Below are positions 39,003 to 53,270 of a DNA stretch of 64,000 nucleotides, in pieces. The notes beneath the pieces were generated by a model. It made no database searches, had not been told where the DNA came from, and worked only from the letters and a program-made list of their open reading frames with translations. Both the position numbers and the translations under genes were made by a program. How positions within the stretch are numbered: position 1 is the stretch's first letter; each line of letters opens with the position of its first letter. Source of the stretch: Powellomyces hirtus (lineage: Eukaryota; Chytridiomycota; Chytridiomycetes; Spizellomycetales; Powellomycetaceae); NCBI GenBank assembly GCA_025526995.1, contig JAHLKG010000004.1:434001-498000 (forward strand), in the 5' to 3' direction.

Positions 39003-39567
39003 TCCATGAATTCTTTTCTTAAACAGTATATAGTTTTTTCTTCGCATCTGATATTTGATGCATGCATAAGTTCTTAACCGTAGTGGAAATTTTTCAAATC
39101 TTGTATAATCTCCCAGTCTTGTACGACCATGAAGGACGGCGGACAAATCGCATTCCCGTACGTACTTTTATGATCCATAAATCCCAATATATTCGTCCAG
39201 CAAATGTCTTTGTCATTTGTCTAATCATGTCATTTGCTACATGATGGTTGGTCGCGTGAGGTCTTGCCCAAGCAGACGTACGCTAAGGGAAAAATTACCA
39301 CCATTGGAAAAAGGTCGAATCTCTCATGTAACAACGTGAGTTTGGGGAAGGTACACGGATGGACGAAGTGACAACGTTCAAAGTCGTCTCAATTACTATA
39401 TGTTATCTCATGCAAAATGGCTCATGAGTGGCCCAAAACGCTTACAAGCAGATCACAAGGGATGTACAAAGAAAGGTCGGGGATGTAAGGAAAATGTAGG
39501 GGATATGGGTCAGTGAGCACTACGTCGCCAAGGAGTGGGGAAAGACCCGACATATCTACACTGATCT
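39003..39567. other. Intergenic region, convergent gene ends
   Basis: 565 bp between the acyltransferase stop (+) and the stop of the small surface protein (-). Contains 3' regions only; nothing recognisable. Confidence 0.5.
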
Positions 39568-39969
39568 CTACACTGATCCCAACATCGCAGCGACGGCTCC
39601 AACAAGCGCGATGATCAATGCCCCTCCATCAAGCGCGCGAACGGTTTTCCATGCACCGGAAGTCGAACAGTCCGCGTCGCCCACAATGCAATACTCTTTC
39701 CGCTCGAGGGACAAGGGACAGTTTTTTCCTCTTCCGGAGGCTTGAACGAGAACGGTTCCCTTTGAGGTCTTCATGTTACTTGCGCAGCATGTGTAGTCTG
39801 CCCACATCACCATGCAGTCGATGTTTGGTGGAGGCGCGACATCGTTGGCGGGCGGCAGGTATGGGTTGATGTCCTCGGCTTTCTGTGGCAACGCTGAGAC
39901 GAGGTTCGGGAGGTTGAGAAGGAGTCCCAGCAGGAGAAGGAGGAAGTGCCAGTGGGTTGAAGCTCTCAT
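39568..39969 (-). CDS. Small secreted cysteine-containing protein, probably GPI-anchored
   Basis: A 133-residue single-exon frame from the ATG at 39969. The N-terminus is a strong signal peptide (MRASTHWHFLLLLLGLLLNL, cleavage likely after VSA). The mature part has seven Cys (IDCMVMWADYTCCASNMK, KNCPLSLERKEYC, DADCSTSG). The C-terminus ends with a hydrophobic run and no charged tail (GGALIIALVGAVAAMLGSV), which fits a GPI attachment signal or a single membrane helix. Spacing of Cys does not match a domain I know, and function is unknown. The frame is open upstream to 40155, but starting at 39969 places the signal peptide at the N-terminus. Confidence 0.7.
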   Translation of the reverse strand: MRASTHWHFLLLLLGLLLNLPNLVSALPQKAEDINPYLPPANDVAPPPNIDCMVMWADYTCCASNMKTSKGTVLVQASGRGKNCPLSLERKEYCIVGDADCSTSGAWKTVRALDGGALIIALVGAVAAMLGSV

Positions 39970-40934
39970 CGCTGAAAGTGATCTGTTTTCGTAAGAGCAA
40001 CGAGACTTTCGATTTTCGGAAAGGCTCAAAGAGTTGTGAGAGAGGTGACCGTTGGAGATACGCTTTTTTGCCGTTGTGAGGAGGACGAGACGAGAGGACG
40101 ACGATGGTCGTGGTGTATGGACGTCAATTGAGGGGATCGCGGTTTGTCTCTCCAACTGTCTATGGGACAGTCCTCCTGTGTCTATATGAGCAAAGGATCG
40201 AAGGAAGGCTATATATCATTTTGACAGCAAGAGGAGTTTCCTGCCAAATGCTATGAATGCTGTGGGATGATTCCATTCATACAGCCAGGATCGAGTGTCA
40301 TACAAAAAGGCCACTCTTGCTAACGGATAAAATACTGTGGAGTTGTTCGCCGTCCTGCCTCTGCATGCTGTTTCGCACGCGCAGGCGGAAGGCTGGAGCA
40401 AGGACCTTGCGTTACCGGAACCGTCGGTACGTCCAAGCCCTCCCTGGCTCCCCCTTTCATTGTTCTGGCCGCGGGAGACACTGGCTGCGCCTTCTGGTCA
40501 ATTTTCCATGAATAATAATTTTTGGGTTATGCTTATCTCCACAACGTTCTGTGTGAGACGCACGCGGGCCCGAAAGCGCGGTAAAGTGGAGAGGCTGCGC
40601 AATCCCGCAAAGGCCACGCGGCCCTGCGGTGCATGTGCCAGTAAAACGCGCAACCTATCGTGGACGAAGGACTCGGAAGAGATGCATGAACCTTGTGTCC
40701 CTGCTGTGTGCCTTTTTTGCTGGACGACGAGGGGGAGGGCCGCCCAGCCTCACTGGGGACCACATGCACAGAGTGTCAAGCGAGGCTGAGCGGCCGGGCC
40801 TGTCACTCGCGTCGAGGTGAAAAAGTTATCGCATGCCCAGAGTCTATAGTATTTCTCTGCCCAATTCCAGCGTGCGTGAATATTCCCAGCTGGCTATTAG
40901 CACCCGCTGTTTCTACGTCTCAACAACCAAGACC
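39970..40934. other. Intergenic region between two secreted-protein genes
   Basis: 965 bp between outward-facing start codons, so both promoters should lie here. Open frames near 40337-40820 lack domains and look like chance frames in GC-rich sequence. Confidence 0.5.
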
Positions 40935-42196
40935 ATGAATCTCGCTTCGCTGCTCACATTAACAGCAGGTCTCCTGCTGTCAATGAGCTGGGCGACGCTA
41001 CCAGCCGTCCATGCCCAATCTCAGCCAGTAATGTCAGTACGACAGCTAAACTATACCGGAGTTGTCAACCAGCCCAATATGATGGCCTTTCAAGCAATAT
41101 CCGCTTCAGATGATGCAACCTACGAGGTATGTGCGAGTCAAGAAAGGAATTTCGGAGTACTGCAGTATGATCTCACATTCAAAACCATGCAACCATCAGC
41201 TAAACTGGGGCCAACTGTCTGAAGTCGATGGGTGCAAAATGCGCGTTGTCATTGCCCACCAATCGATGGGAATGTTCGTACGAGCGTGCCCAGAGCAATT
41301 TCCGGCTAACTCGTACTCGAACGACAGTAAAGTGTTTGCTGTGTACCCGACACTGCCATTCGCGGGAACATATATCGTCAACGTGCAATTTACGCTCTAC
41401 ATTCCAAACATCAACGTCACGATCCAGCCTGCACAGTCGACAATGTTCTTCGAGGTCCAGACGGGGGAAGCTCCGGCACCCGTCAACCGCGGGCGTGATC
41501 AAAGACTTCTTGGACAACCTGCAGGAGCTAACGGCTCATATGTCGAGCCGTGGGTATGGCAGAAACAAGGTGTGGACCGTTGGTTGAAAAGCTGAGATAG
41601 TCAAGGCTCGTGCACTGATGTGCTGTCTTGCAATAGTCGCCACTTTACCCGGAGCAGATCAGGACCCAGCGACTTGGCAAACTAACGGAACATTTCGAGT
41701 GATGTTCAACCCGGGTGCTGGCACCATCAAAACTGGCCTCTGTCGTCTCTTTACGGTGACCTACTATGTGACCAACGCAAGCAGCGTGGATGTGCCAACA
41801 AACGGTTTCTCGCCGTATTATGGAAGAGATGGACATGTCTTCCTCACGAGCGCTGGAAGTCTTTCAGGGATATCCGCACAATCACCTGCCTTCCGCATTT
41901 CTGATGCGGTAAACGCACCGAAATGGCAACCGTACTGCAGCTACAACCAGCAACCTCCGCCGTTTGAGCCCGCTTCGCCAAAACTTGCCTTCGGATTGTA
42001 CTTTGTCAATCACGGCTCGTTCAACGTCTTTATTCAAACACAAATCAACGGGTACATTGTCACATCGTCGCATGCTATCGACATCCCCAATCCGCAAGAC
42101 GACATCAGCGGGGCCACGCTGGACCGAATGGGCAGATTACGCAGCTGGCTATGGGCGACAATTCCGGGAATCACAATGATCCGAAGTTTGATATAG
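40935..42196 (+). CDS. Secreted protein of unknown function
   Basis: Three exons: 40935-41126, 41200-41569 and 41637-42196; 373 residues, with introns of 73 and 67 bp and consistent phases (0 and 1). A signal peptide is clear (MNLASLLTLTAGLLLSMSW, cleavage likely near VHAQS). The rest is rich in Thr, Asn and aromatic residues with beta-strand-like alternation, and it has several N-glycosylation sequons (NYT, NDS, NVT, NGS, NGT, NAS). Two halves look related in layout (each contains a long strand set with tyrosine and proline), but I cannot show a true repeat. No transmembrane helix near the C-terminus. I do not recognise the family; it may be a wall, zoospore-surface or extracellular matrix protein. 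Confidence 0.75.
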
Positions 42197-42732
42197 TTGT
42201 GACTTTTATTGAATAGGGGCTATTAGTAATAATACTCGAGTTTTCATTGGCGCATTTTCGGTCACTTCTAATTCACAGTCAACGCGATCACACTCTCAAT
42301 CCGATCACTTACGTTATTGCTTATGCTACGAGGCACGTGATATGGGCTAAGCACCCGAGAGCTCGGCCGCCCGGCGGCTGCCTATCGCGAGTTGAAGCGA
42401 GCAGCACGCAGGCGTTTCGATCTTTCCGCAAAAGCTATCCACGGCCAGTTCACATCTAGGTGAGTTTTGCACAAATCAACAGCGAATGCACGACCGACGT
42501 ATGCACGAAACGACCCATGTGGATTTATACGAGAACTATGAACCTACGAAAACCGATGGATGAGTCGATGGATGGATGGATGGATGGTTGGACGAATGGA
42601 TGATGCGGAAATGGGCGGAATTGGGATCCTGACTTACGACATGGAGGACCGACGATACGCTGCCGATTGAGACAGCACAACGAATTGCCGAGTTACTTAT
42701 AGTCTCCCGTCCTTCTCGCCATTGCAGTCAAC
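42197..42732. other. Upstream region of RPL34 with a GGAT microsatellite
   Basis: 536 bp before the RPL34 start. It contains GGAT/GATG repeats at about 42556-42604 and a pyrimidine-rich stretch just upstream of the ATG. No gene is supported. Confidence 0.5.
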
Positions 42733-43400
42733 ATGGTCCAGCGCGTGACGTACCGCCGTAGGTTGTCTTACAACACCAAGTCCAACAAGACCAGGATCAT
42801 TAAGACTCCCGGTACGAGTCGAAATAGCAGAGCTGTGATATGCCACGATTGGAATGAACGGAAGCTTACTCTGTGTTCCGGTTTCGTTTAGGTGGCAAGT
42901 TGGCCCTTCTGCACATTGTCAAGAAGGCTTCCGCTCCCAAGTGCGGTGACTGCGGCAACGTCCTTTCTGGGGTGAGCATCTAGAAGCTGTCGAGGGGGAG
43001 AGGGAGGGTTCCACCGCAGCATAAAGGCCGCTGGGACGGCTCGACGAAATCTGCGCTGAGATGTCGTTGGCCCGCAAGCCAAATGCTCTCGACTTTTCAG
43101 GACCGGAGACGGTGATTAATCTTACGATTGTTCTAGGTTCCCACTCTTCGCCCTACCGAGTACGCTCGTCTCTCCCGCCGTCAGAAGTCCGTCACTCGTC
43201 CCTACGGTGGAAGCCGATGCGGAACTTGCGTTCGCTCCCGGTACGTCTCCGTCTTTGCGTGGTTGCCAGGTTACGGCAATAAACTCACGCTTGGCCTTTA
43301 CACCAGAATCGTCCGCGCCTTCTTGATTGAGGAGCAGAAGATCGTGAAGCGGGTGCTCAAGGCTCAGTCCGCTGACGCCAAGAAGACCGGCAAGAAGTAG
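42733..43400 (+). CDS. RPL34: 60S ribosomal protein L34 (eL34)
   Basis: Four exons: 42733-42811, 42892-42971, 43137-43240 and 43307-43400; 118 residues, the usual size. The protein starts [20 protein letters not shown], has the CGDCG zinc-ribbon half and its partner [10 protein letters not shown], and ends with a Lys-rich tail (ADAKKTGKK). It is a structural part of the large ribosomal subunit. The four-exon arrangement and the C/T-rich leader are typical of ribosomal protein genes in intron-rich fungi. Confidence 0.97.
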
Positions 43401-44031
43401 GGGATAGTTACACATTCTACTTGATGCAGATCATCTCTGGTGTTTATAAAAGTCTTGCCGCGCCAAAAAGCAGATGAGTCTGGGACGGGCGCTGCTGATT
43501 GACTTGTACAATATCTCGACGGTTTGGGGATCACTTGACCGTGTGGAATAAACGTCCTGGATCACAAATGTGTTTTACGAGCTTTCTTTATTATCTGTTT
43601 TGATGAGATGATCTTGGCCATGCTAGTGTACTCATAGTTGTCTGCTGTAGACAAGCTATGGGAAATGTCGCAAGTGACTATTAGGAAATACAATCCAGTT
43701 CAAAGAGCGCCAGGAATAAGGGGTCCAATGGTGATTAGCATGTGGCGCAGCATGACGTTGAGCCAGCCAGCAAACGACGCCAGCAGCCAAAGGCTGTTGT
43801 ATCGCCTTGTTGAAAAAACTTCGTCGGATTCGTTGCCATTGCGAAGTTACCACTTGGTCTGCTACGTTGTCACTTGAGTCCGCCCAGATTTGATTTCTCT
43901 AGAGCTAGCTGATCTTATTGTAATCGCACCGTACAATCGCCGCTCGCAGGGCAAACGAACCGAAACTCAGATCCCACGGACGCGATTGTGAGACTTATCC
44001 GGTCTACCACTTGCAGCAAACTCAACCAAAT
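43401..44031. other. Intergenic region between RPL34 and the Pom33-like gene
   Basis: 630 bp with the RPL34 terminator and the promoter of the next + strand gene. Short open frames show no domain. Confidence 0.5.
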
Positions 44032-45011
44032 ATGCCTCCCTCCACAACTAAATCCGCGGGGCCTTCCGGCGACGCCACTTCTGCCTCCGCACTGCCTGCG
44101 CAAACCTTTGTGCAAAGAATGTCGAAACTCATACTTTCCGTGCAATTTCTCTGGTTCGTTGGTCATCTGGTGACCGTCATCCAAGCGCTGACCTATGCGC
44201 TATTCGCCCGCTACGGCGCAGGCGGTCCTTGGAATTACGCCAAGGCATACTATGGGACTCTGTTGAGTTACGGGATCATCATGTACAAGGCTCACGGGGT
44301 AAGGATTTTGCACGAAAGCGTGTAACTCGCCCTTTCGCAAGTGGGCCACTTGCTAACAATTTTGTCTTGTATCACTTTCCAGATTCCCCAGATTAGCGTT
44401 GCATATCTTCACCGCATTTTGGCAGATGAGAACTCGTGGTACTTTGCCCTTGCTTTGAACTGGGCAGTATCCAAACCACTACTAGGTAAGGCAGAAGTTT
44501 CGATTTTTGTGCGTCCAACGCTTAAATCTAACACCCGTTACCCGCCTTCCTTCTTGAAGTCACCCTCCTGCCCTACACGGTCTTCTCCCTGTTTCATTCT
44601 CTTAACTATTTTCGCTCAGAGGTGGTGCCCGCGCTGTTGCCCCCCGCGCAACACCCTACCATTACCCCACGCGTGCAGGACGCCATCTTACGTCTGGTCA
44701 AATCCTATCAAAACCCCGCCCTCCGCCTGGTTGCATTTGCCGAAGTTTGGTTTCTTTTCCCTACGATCACATTCGGAGTGCTGTTGGGATGGACGTCTTT
44801 CATGGCCCCGTTGCTGTATGCCCGTTTCCTGAGTTTCCGATACATGACGTCACCCTTGACGAAGGCTGCTTTCAGCGAGCTAAGGACTCGGTCGGATTCA
44901 TTGATGGCTCATCCCCAAGTGCCCCCTGCTGTGAAGAAAATCTATGATGCAGCCCGCCAGCAAATGACGAAGATGGGCGAGGCCATGCAGCCGCAGGCTC
45001 AGGCACAGTAG
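44032..45011 (+). CDS. Pom33/Tts1/TMEM33-family membrane protein
   Basis: Three exons: 44032-44298, 44383-44485 and 44560-45011; 273 residues. The protein has four hydrophobic segments beginning with LSVQFLWFVGHLVTVIQALT, and includes the conserved family stretches YYGTLLSYGIIMYKAHG, PQISVAYLHRILADENSWY and LLPYTVFSLFHSLNYFR. The membrane part ends with RLVAFAEVWFLFPTITFGV, then an amphipathic region and a basic/Gln-rich cytosolic end. In yeasts Pom33 and Tts1, and in animals TMEM33, sit in ER tubules and around nuclear pores and help shape the ER/nuclear envelope. Function here is by family similarity. Start chosen at 44032 (MPPSTTKSAG). Confidence 0.9.
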
Positions 45012-45206
45012 TGTGCCTTGCAAGTCTCAGAGTGCAAATCCTATCTCCCATGCACCCATGCACAATATAGAAGTCCTGACACTTTGCAAAATTCATGTTC
45101 AGATCAACATAACCATTGAAGCTCACAAAAAAGTCGCAATTGATGCATTCGCTATGTACATAGAAGTTGCTTTGTATCATTTTGCTCCGGCAAGAAATTG
45201 TCCAAA

Positions 45207-46757
<1,551 letters not shown>

Positions 46758-49700
46758 TCACGCGGCGTGCAGTTTGCCTTCTGCTGTTTCGTCATATAAT
46801 TCCCACCCATATGAACGTCTATTAGCTGCAGAGTCGTCTGTGGCTGGGCGGACGGGCGCCCGAGCCTCGTCTAGATCATCACCAAAGAACAGGACTTTGA
46901 CGCTGTTCCCGAAAGCGATAGCAATCCCTGCATCGGACGCGGATATGGAGCGGATATGGAATACCGGTATCTGCTCTTCCTGGAACATCCTGTCAGTGTC
47001 CTCTGAAGCCTCTGATGAGGTTCCGTCGGGCATGATGGAACCCTCTCTTTCGTTTGCAGTGGAGCTTGCGGATGCGCTTTGTGATGATGATGCTTGAGAC
47101 TCGGAGTCCGACCAGATGTACTTCGGGGCATAGTCAGGTTCGAGACGATTCGGCGTTGAGGTCAGAAACGATGGTGGTGGGGTGTTCTCTGCGACGGCGA
47201 TCTGGAGGTCGACTGGATCGCTTGTTGTGGTGCCTCGATCATGGGGTAAGGACAAATTGGGGTCCAGGAGCCCGTCAGGTGATCGAGCGCTGTCCGGTCC
47301 ACGGTCAATCTTTTCATTGTTACCTGATATTCCAGGCATGTTTTCCCTGATGGCGCCGCCGCCATTGACATGTTGAGGAGCTATGGCCAGTTGCGAACCA
47401 GAGAGTTGCTGATTTGCTGACGCCTCCTCCGTGTCGGAGCTTGTTAATATCCCTGCCCTGCCGCACAGGCTCGTGCCGATCGGCATCTGTAGACTATCCC
47501 CACTGCGCTTAGCACGGTTGTCAGGGTGGCGGCGAGATTTGCATTTCTTTATTGAGTGCGAAACCGCCGTTTTCTCGTCCAAATCGTCTGTGGTAGCACT
47601 GCCAAGTCCGCGAAGATCGTCTTTGCCTATGAACACAGTCTCCAAATAATGTGACCGCTTCCATGTTCGAACATCGGTCATCCATACTTCCCACACCCAG
47701 TCCCCTCCCGACTCCATGCGGGCGTTTTCGAGTGGAGGACCCGTCGCGAAGATCATATTCCAAAGTCTTCGAACAATGCCGGGTATCGTCCAGCACTTGC
47801 CCTCGGTAGCTCTGCCCAGAATAGGCACTGTCCTTGCCCCTGCCAATAACCACCCATGGAGCGCGATGGTTGTGCACCCGGTTTGATGCAGACTACCCAG
47901 GTGTTCCAGCTCAACCAAAGGAAATACTCGATCATCGTCCCCCTTCGAGTCACGGCCAGCGCCAGGTGATTGCCGGTTACTTAGAATGCTAGGCTCGCGG
48001 GAAACAAAGCTGTCTCGACGTACAGCGAAGTTTCGAGGCGCCGCGGTAGGTGCACTTGAGCTTCGACTTCTATTCGATGCCATTGGTTTCCCATTCCCAA
48101 CATCCTCTTTTACTGTAGCGGTCAACTCCCAGAAATGCACACGTTCATCAGAACCCGCACTACAAATGACGTATTTGGCTGAGTTGATGCCACTTTGAGT
48201 TTGCGTAACGAAAAGTTTGGTAATTGCGCCTATATGTCCACTGCGGAGCGAGTCGTCATCGTCAGAATCTCCTCGAAAAATTTTGGCTAATGGTCTTCGA
48301 GTTTCCAGGTCCCATATGAATATCTCTCCATCGCTGCACCCTGTGGCCAACAGCCTTGCCGCTGAATCACAAGCAAGACTTTTGACAGCGCATTTGTGCC
48401 CAAGAAAGACATGGGAGACCGACCATTCCAAGAGGCCCACATTGCTGTTTGATGCTTTCCAGCAATGCACTGTCGAATCATCCGATGCTGTATACAACGA
48501 GCCTCGCCAGTCCAAGTAAATGTCTCGTATAGTCCCATTGTGTTTGTCCAAGATCGTCGAAAATGGATGCTTTTGAGCCATCGAAGAATTGTGACTTAGG
48601 GGTACTTGTAATACGGAGAGTACACCGTTCACCTTTCCCGCAAATGTATACAGGTTGCTACCGACCATGCCAAATATTATGCGACTGACAGCGGGCCCTG
48701 CGCAGGTGTCCTTTATAATCAAGCAATTGGCGTCAAGATCCCAGACTTCTACAGATCCGTTGTCCATCCCGATTGCCATGAGCACCCGTTCCGCGAAGAT
48801 GTAAGTCTCTAGGATTTTTATCCGACCACGTCGTCGTCCCTGTGTTTGCCGCCGCACGATTCTCCGCCGAAAATCTTCGCTCCCAGCAACGTATCTCACT
48901 TGCGTTTGGAAGCAACTCCACGCTACCACGTCGTCCACCATACTCAGAGCGTCTACGTCCACCCCGTTACTAGTCGGAAAGGTCAAAACGCTACCGCAGC
49001 AATTTCGCTTCCATGAATCATCGTCACACGCTCGTTCCTCAAACCCCGTTGACAATGGCCGGCGCTGTGTTCTTCGAAACGGCCGCTTCACACCCGTGCA
49101 CATCAACACAACACCGCTTAGAAGAACACATAACAGGACGCAAAACAACAGCAGAGACACAATCGCCACAGTGAATACCGCAGGATGGCGATCCGTTAGG
49201 AATCGCCTTTCGCCAGAAGGCTTCCGTAGCGACGATAATTGCCATCTGACTTTGGGTGGCTCCGAGAGCGGCCGGCTCGTACTATCCGCTCCGTCACTGG
49301 CGTGTATCTCTCTCGAGTCCTCCATGTCAAACACGATAAAGGTGGATGGACGAATTTCGACATATTTAGCCGACCTGTCCGGATCAATTACGTGCCAGAA
49401 TACATCCGCTGTAGAGCACATCGAGTTTTCACACGGGGCAGTGTTCAATGAGGGCATCAGCGGCAGCTGTCGATTTGAGACATCCGCCGTTCCAGAGCTG
49501 ATGTTTTTCTCGCCCATGATGGGAGGAGCAGAAGATCCTGACAGACCAAAGCCCAGCAGCAACATCAACAGCAAAATCTACGGTGCGCATACGATGAGAA
49601 CAAAGGCTTAATAGCATACGTAAGCGCCAAGCACTCACAATGAGATAACTTCCCCAGTGTGGTCGCCGACTGCTGGCGTTTTCTGCCTGTGTTGCTTCCG

Positions 49701-51523
49701 GTTCAGTTTGTGAGTACGTAGGAGTTACAGATAACCGTTGCCCACTGAGATCTCCTTGAATTTGTCGGAGCTTATGGAGATCGGACAGCTGAAAACACCC
49801 GGGAAAGATTGGCGATTAGCATATCAGGTGATGCCGCAGGATGGAACGATTTGGGATTGTAACCTCCAGGCGTCGGATATCGATGGACAGAATAGTGATG
49901 AAAAAAGTGATTTGCATGAAGTAATCCATAACAATGGAAACCGCGGCGAACAAGCAAAACTCCTGAAGAACATGAATTTTGAGCACCCGACGCAATCAAA
50001 TGCCTGGGACAGATAACGAACCTGCAACGCGGGTATGCTAGTAGTTGATGCAATCAATAAAAGAACCATTTCACCCCCAAGAGATAGTGTCATAGAGGCG
50101 CCGACTTTGCTCAATCCCAGTCCAACACGTTCCTTGACAGGAAGATCAAGCGATGTCATGACCACCGCATTTGTGAGGACAGAGATATTTTCGACACCAA
50201 CGACAATGATCAGAAAAGGTAGAGCTTCCCTAATGCAAATGTATAGTTCGGAGATGAGAAGGAGACAACTCAGAGGACAAGCAAACACATACCAGGGAAC
50301 AAGAGAGGTCTTTACGCCCAGCATGGAACAAAGTCCAACAGACATGATCAAGCCAGAAAATACGGTAACCACTGCTCCAAACCCCAACGCGAACTTCGAC
50401 TTGACTAAATCAACTTTGCCCAGTACAAGAGAGATGTACAGAAACACAATGAGATACATGACGCCCAGAACCAATGATTCTCCAGTGAAAACGGAAGAAG
50501 ATCGTCCAAACTACCATTTCCCAGATGTCAATGTATCGCAGAATGATGCAACCAACGTTTGACATTTACCTCGTAATACAGAAGTTTCGGTTCGCCCTCA
50601 GCCCGCCAAGCAAGGGGATCCGGGAGGCCATGGGTGGGAACGGCTTGGCGATGACCCATCAACACGTGTTCCCAGAGTTTGTCCCAAATGTCTGATATGG
50701 TCTCTTCATACGTAAGGTCAGTGTTTCGCTCATTCAAAAAATACGTTATCAGCAACGATTCCGCTCCGATCACATATCCAGTGGCACTGTCCAGTTGTAT
50801 TCCGCCGAACACAGACTGCAGAGGAATAGGAATACCCAGTGACGACAGGACACTCGTGTTCGATAACGTCCCAAGATAATCCGTATCAGCGTTGAACCGT
50901 GCTTCGTCTGATGCCCAAAACTCCAAAGGGGAGTGAACCAGACATTTATCACTCCCGTGTGGCTTGTAGCAAATGTCTGATAATTTGTATTGGCGGAGCG
51001 CCGGCGCCTTCGCGTTCTCAGAAGCATTCTCAAATTCAGCCACGCTTACTGAGATCTTTTGCTGCAAATCTAATGCGTATTGCAGGAGTTTTCTACCAAC
51101 GGCTCCCTGAACCGGCGATTCATCATCATCAGAGTTGGTGACGTTGATAACAATTTGTTCCAATCGCAGAAACGGAGCCTTTCCGTATTTGGCATGGGTT
51201 CCACCCATGTGGATATGGGCGTGTGAGGAAGTGGTTTCCCAGAAAAGCATCGGCTTCGCTTGCGCCGTCTGGGTGAGATTCGCGTGAAGTTGATGCACAA
51301 TGGGCGATGATAAGAAGAACAGGAGAACGAAAGAAAGAAACAGCGCCACATAGGGATGGGATGCGCAAAATAGGCCGTGTCGATAGAAAATGTCGGACAA
51401 CATCCGATTTAGTGATTTCACACGGCGGTCTACAGGGGTTTCCAGTGTTACATGAGCTTTTGAGAGCAAGGCGTAGATCTTTGCAAAGTCGCTCACCCCA
51501 ACCGTCTGGTCTGAGAAGAGCAT
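46758..51523 (-). CDS. SCAP: SREBP cleavage-activating protein (SCAP), sterol sensor with WD40 tail
   Basis: Six exons: 51523-50570, 50510-50293, 50229-50022, 49962-49864, 49788-49639 and 49577-46758; 1,482 residues, longer than animal SCAP. The protein has a first membrane helix (YVALFLSFVLLFFLSS), a long lumenal loop with sequons, then a sterol-sensing domain in the next exons (FTGESLVLGVMYLIVFLYIS, IIVVGVENISVLTNAVV, FAAVSIVMDYFMQITFF). Further helices follow, and the C-terminal half carries WD40 repeats (for example GCSDGEIFIWD, GMDNGSVEVWD, CSAGSDERVHFWE). It should sit in the ER, bind an SREBP-type transcription factor through the WD40 part and escort it to the Golgi when sterol is low. 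Long low-complexity inserts (Ser/Asp-rich) interrupt the WD40 region. No SREBP gene is in the window. Confidence 0.9.
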
Positions 51524-52039
51524 TCATACGGTCCATTTCAAGTTTGTGCTATCAGGGTCATCATCGTTCCGGCAACACAAGGAGCATCGAGGAGGCTGGC
51601 AAATGGATGTTGATAGTCTCGCTGCTCAGTTTATTGTCCAAACCGTAATTCACAGAAACAAAAAAAGAAACATTGGAAAAGAGAAGTATGCTCTCAGCGG
51701 CACAGCCACATCACTCTCGACGCGTCTCCACCGGGCGGCTGAATCGCCAGGTTTTTGCTTGTTGATTTTTTGGGGTCGCAATTTTTAACCTCAGAAATTG
51801 GCTGAAACGAAAGTGCAGCCAGACGGGAGTGCGTTGGCTGACCCTATCCAGAACGCTGAACATTTGAGATGCCAACTTTCAGCCAGGTGATTTACAAGCT
51901 TTCTACGGGTGGTGTTGCCATCGTAATGGCATATGTAGTTCATCAGCTTTTCACAACCAGTGGGGTTGACTGCTGAAACATAAACTGAAAACACAATGCT
52001 AGCATTTACAAACAAATGGCAGACAAAACAACTCCGCTG
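51524..52039. other. Boundary region, SCAP upstream to transposon island
   Basis: About 515 bp upstream of SCAP with its promoter. After about 52.0 kb repeated sequence begins. No supported gene; a short minus-strand frame (51791-52015) has no domain. Confidence 0.5.
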
Positions 52040-52315
52040 TGTAATATTACCAGGTCTGTTGCCAGAGTCTAGACTTTTTATTTAGAGTGTCTCTATGTCT
52101 AATTCTAACTATAAAAGAAGATCCTTCCTGAATATGCCTTTATAGACATATTCCTCTTTTCTTCTTGACTGCGGAGCAGTCTCCATCACGTTACAACCCT
52201 CTGGGGCCATCCTTAAAGCATCACACCCTTTGGAGTGCTTATGCTAGCCTTAATACCTTGAGAAGCTCTCTTCGCGCGTGCGTAGGCTTAGGCTAGTGAG
52301 CTGTGCCTCATTACA
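52040..52315 (-). repeat. LTR, family A, copy 1 (diverged)
   Basis: A 276-bp copy starting TGTAATATTACCAGGTC and ending GCCTCATTACA, so it has TG...CA ends with inverted TGTAAT/ATTACA borders. It aligns along its length with copy 2 at 52996. On the minus strand a polypurine-like tract (CTAAAGGGGC) precedes it, which gives minus orientation. Compared with copy 2, many differences are C-to-T or G-to-A, mostly at CpG-like sites. Confidence 0.75.
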
Positions 52316-52455
52316 GCCCCTTTAGATTTGCAACTGTCTAGTAAGTTTGAATCCTTTCAGCAAAGCGATGCTTGCCTAAGCTGGGCAACTGTAGGATATT
52401 CAATGCTGACATGGTCATGGGAATATGAGGCTGACAAGGGCAGCCCTGGTGTAAG
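52316..52455 (-). mobile_element. Internal 3' fragment of family A element, copy 1
   Basis: About 140 bp directly upstream (minus sense) of LTR copy 1, matching the stretch next to LTR copy 2 (53271-53413). It is cut off where copia-type sequence begins at about 52456. Confidence 0.65.
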
Positions 52456-52995
52456 TATTGGAGATATCGGCGTTTCCAGTACTTTATCGAAATTGCAAAG
52501 GATTGACCGAATTTGAGGCAGCCTCCAGTATACTTCGTAAAGGGGGATTACAGAGTTCTTCTGTGATGCAGTTGACGGTGTAGTGTTGTCAGATGCACAG
52601 AAATGTAATGTATGTGAATATATTTTTTTTTGTCTTGAGTCTTATCGGTAATGTCTCGCTTCGAGCATTCTAATCTACTTTTTTGCCAATCACGTGATTG
52701 CACGTGATCCTATTCAGCTCTTAGCGTTACCGGTATCAGAATCCAAGTAAGAATCTAATGTAAGGACTAAACGTTGAGTACGCAATTCTCAACATTCCAA
52801 TACACTCCTTGTCCGAGCAACTGATCCGTGATGAAGGAATTTTACTCGTTTGGGAGCTCCGTCATAGACGCTTTCATCATTGGCATGATGGTGTTGTCAT
52901 AGTGCTTGATGCACATGCTTTCGCGATGGTATTTAGATGCCGGGGCCAGTAAAGGCTTTGTAAGTGAGTCGGGCACCATTTCAGCGGTGGGTAAG
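52456..52995 (-). mobile_element. Copia 3' remnant: LTR plus end of pol
   Basis: Positions 52456-52804 match a copia LTR at 61647-62004, and 52842-52995 (minus) encodes the pol C-terminus, about 51 residues from the retained EMVPDSLTKPL to TELPNE before the stop. The same protein end occurs in the longer copia copy (62042 onwards). The fragment is bounded on both sides by family A sequence, so most of this copia copy is gone. Confidence 0.8.
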
Positions 52996-53270
52996 TGTAA
53001 TAATACTAGGTCCGTTGCCAGAGTCTAGTCTTCTATTTGGGAATTCCCTATCTTTAATTCTACTGTAAAATCTCTAAGTCTTGAATACGCCCTCGTCGGA
53101 GTATTCCTACTTTTCTTCTGGACCGCGAGGCAGTCCTGGTCACGTGATGGCCATCCGTGGCCATCCCTAATGTCTAGTACCCTTTGGGATGCTGACGCTA
53201 GCATCCATCTTGCGCGGGGCCCTTCCCGACGCGTATCTAGGCTTAGGCTGGCGAGCCACGCCTCATTACA
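52996..53270 (-). repeat. LTR, family A, copy 2
   Basis: A 275-bp copy starting TGTAATAATACTAGGTCC and ending CCTCATTACA. On the minus strand it follows a polypurine tract (CTAAGGGGGG, 53280-53271), which sets its orientation and marks it as a 3' LTR. It abuts the broken copia pol end directly. It contains a TCACGTGAT E-box (53140-53148). Confidence 0.78.
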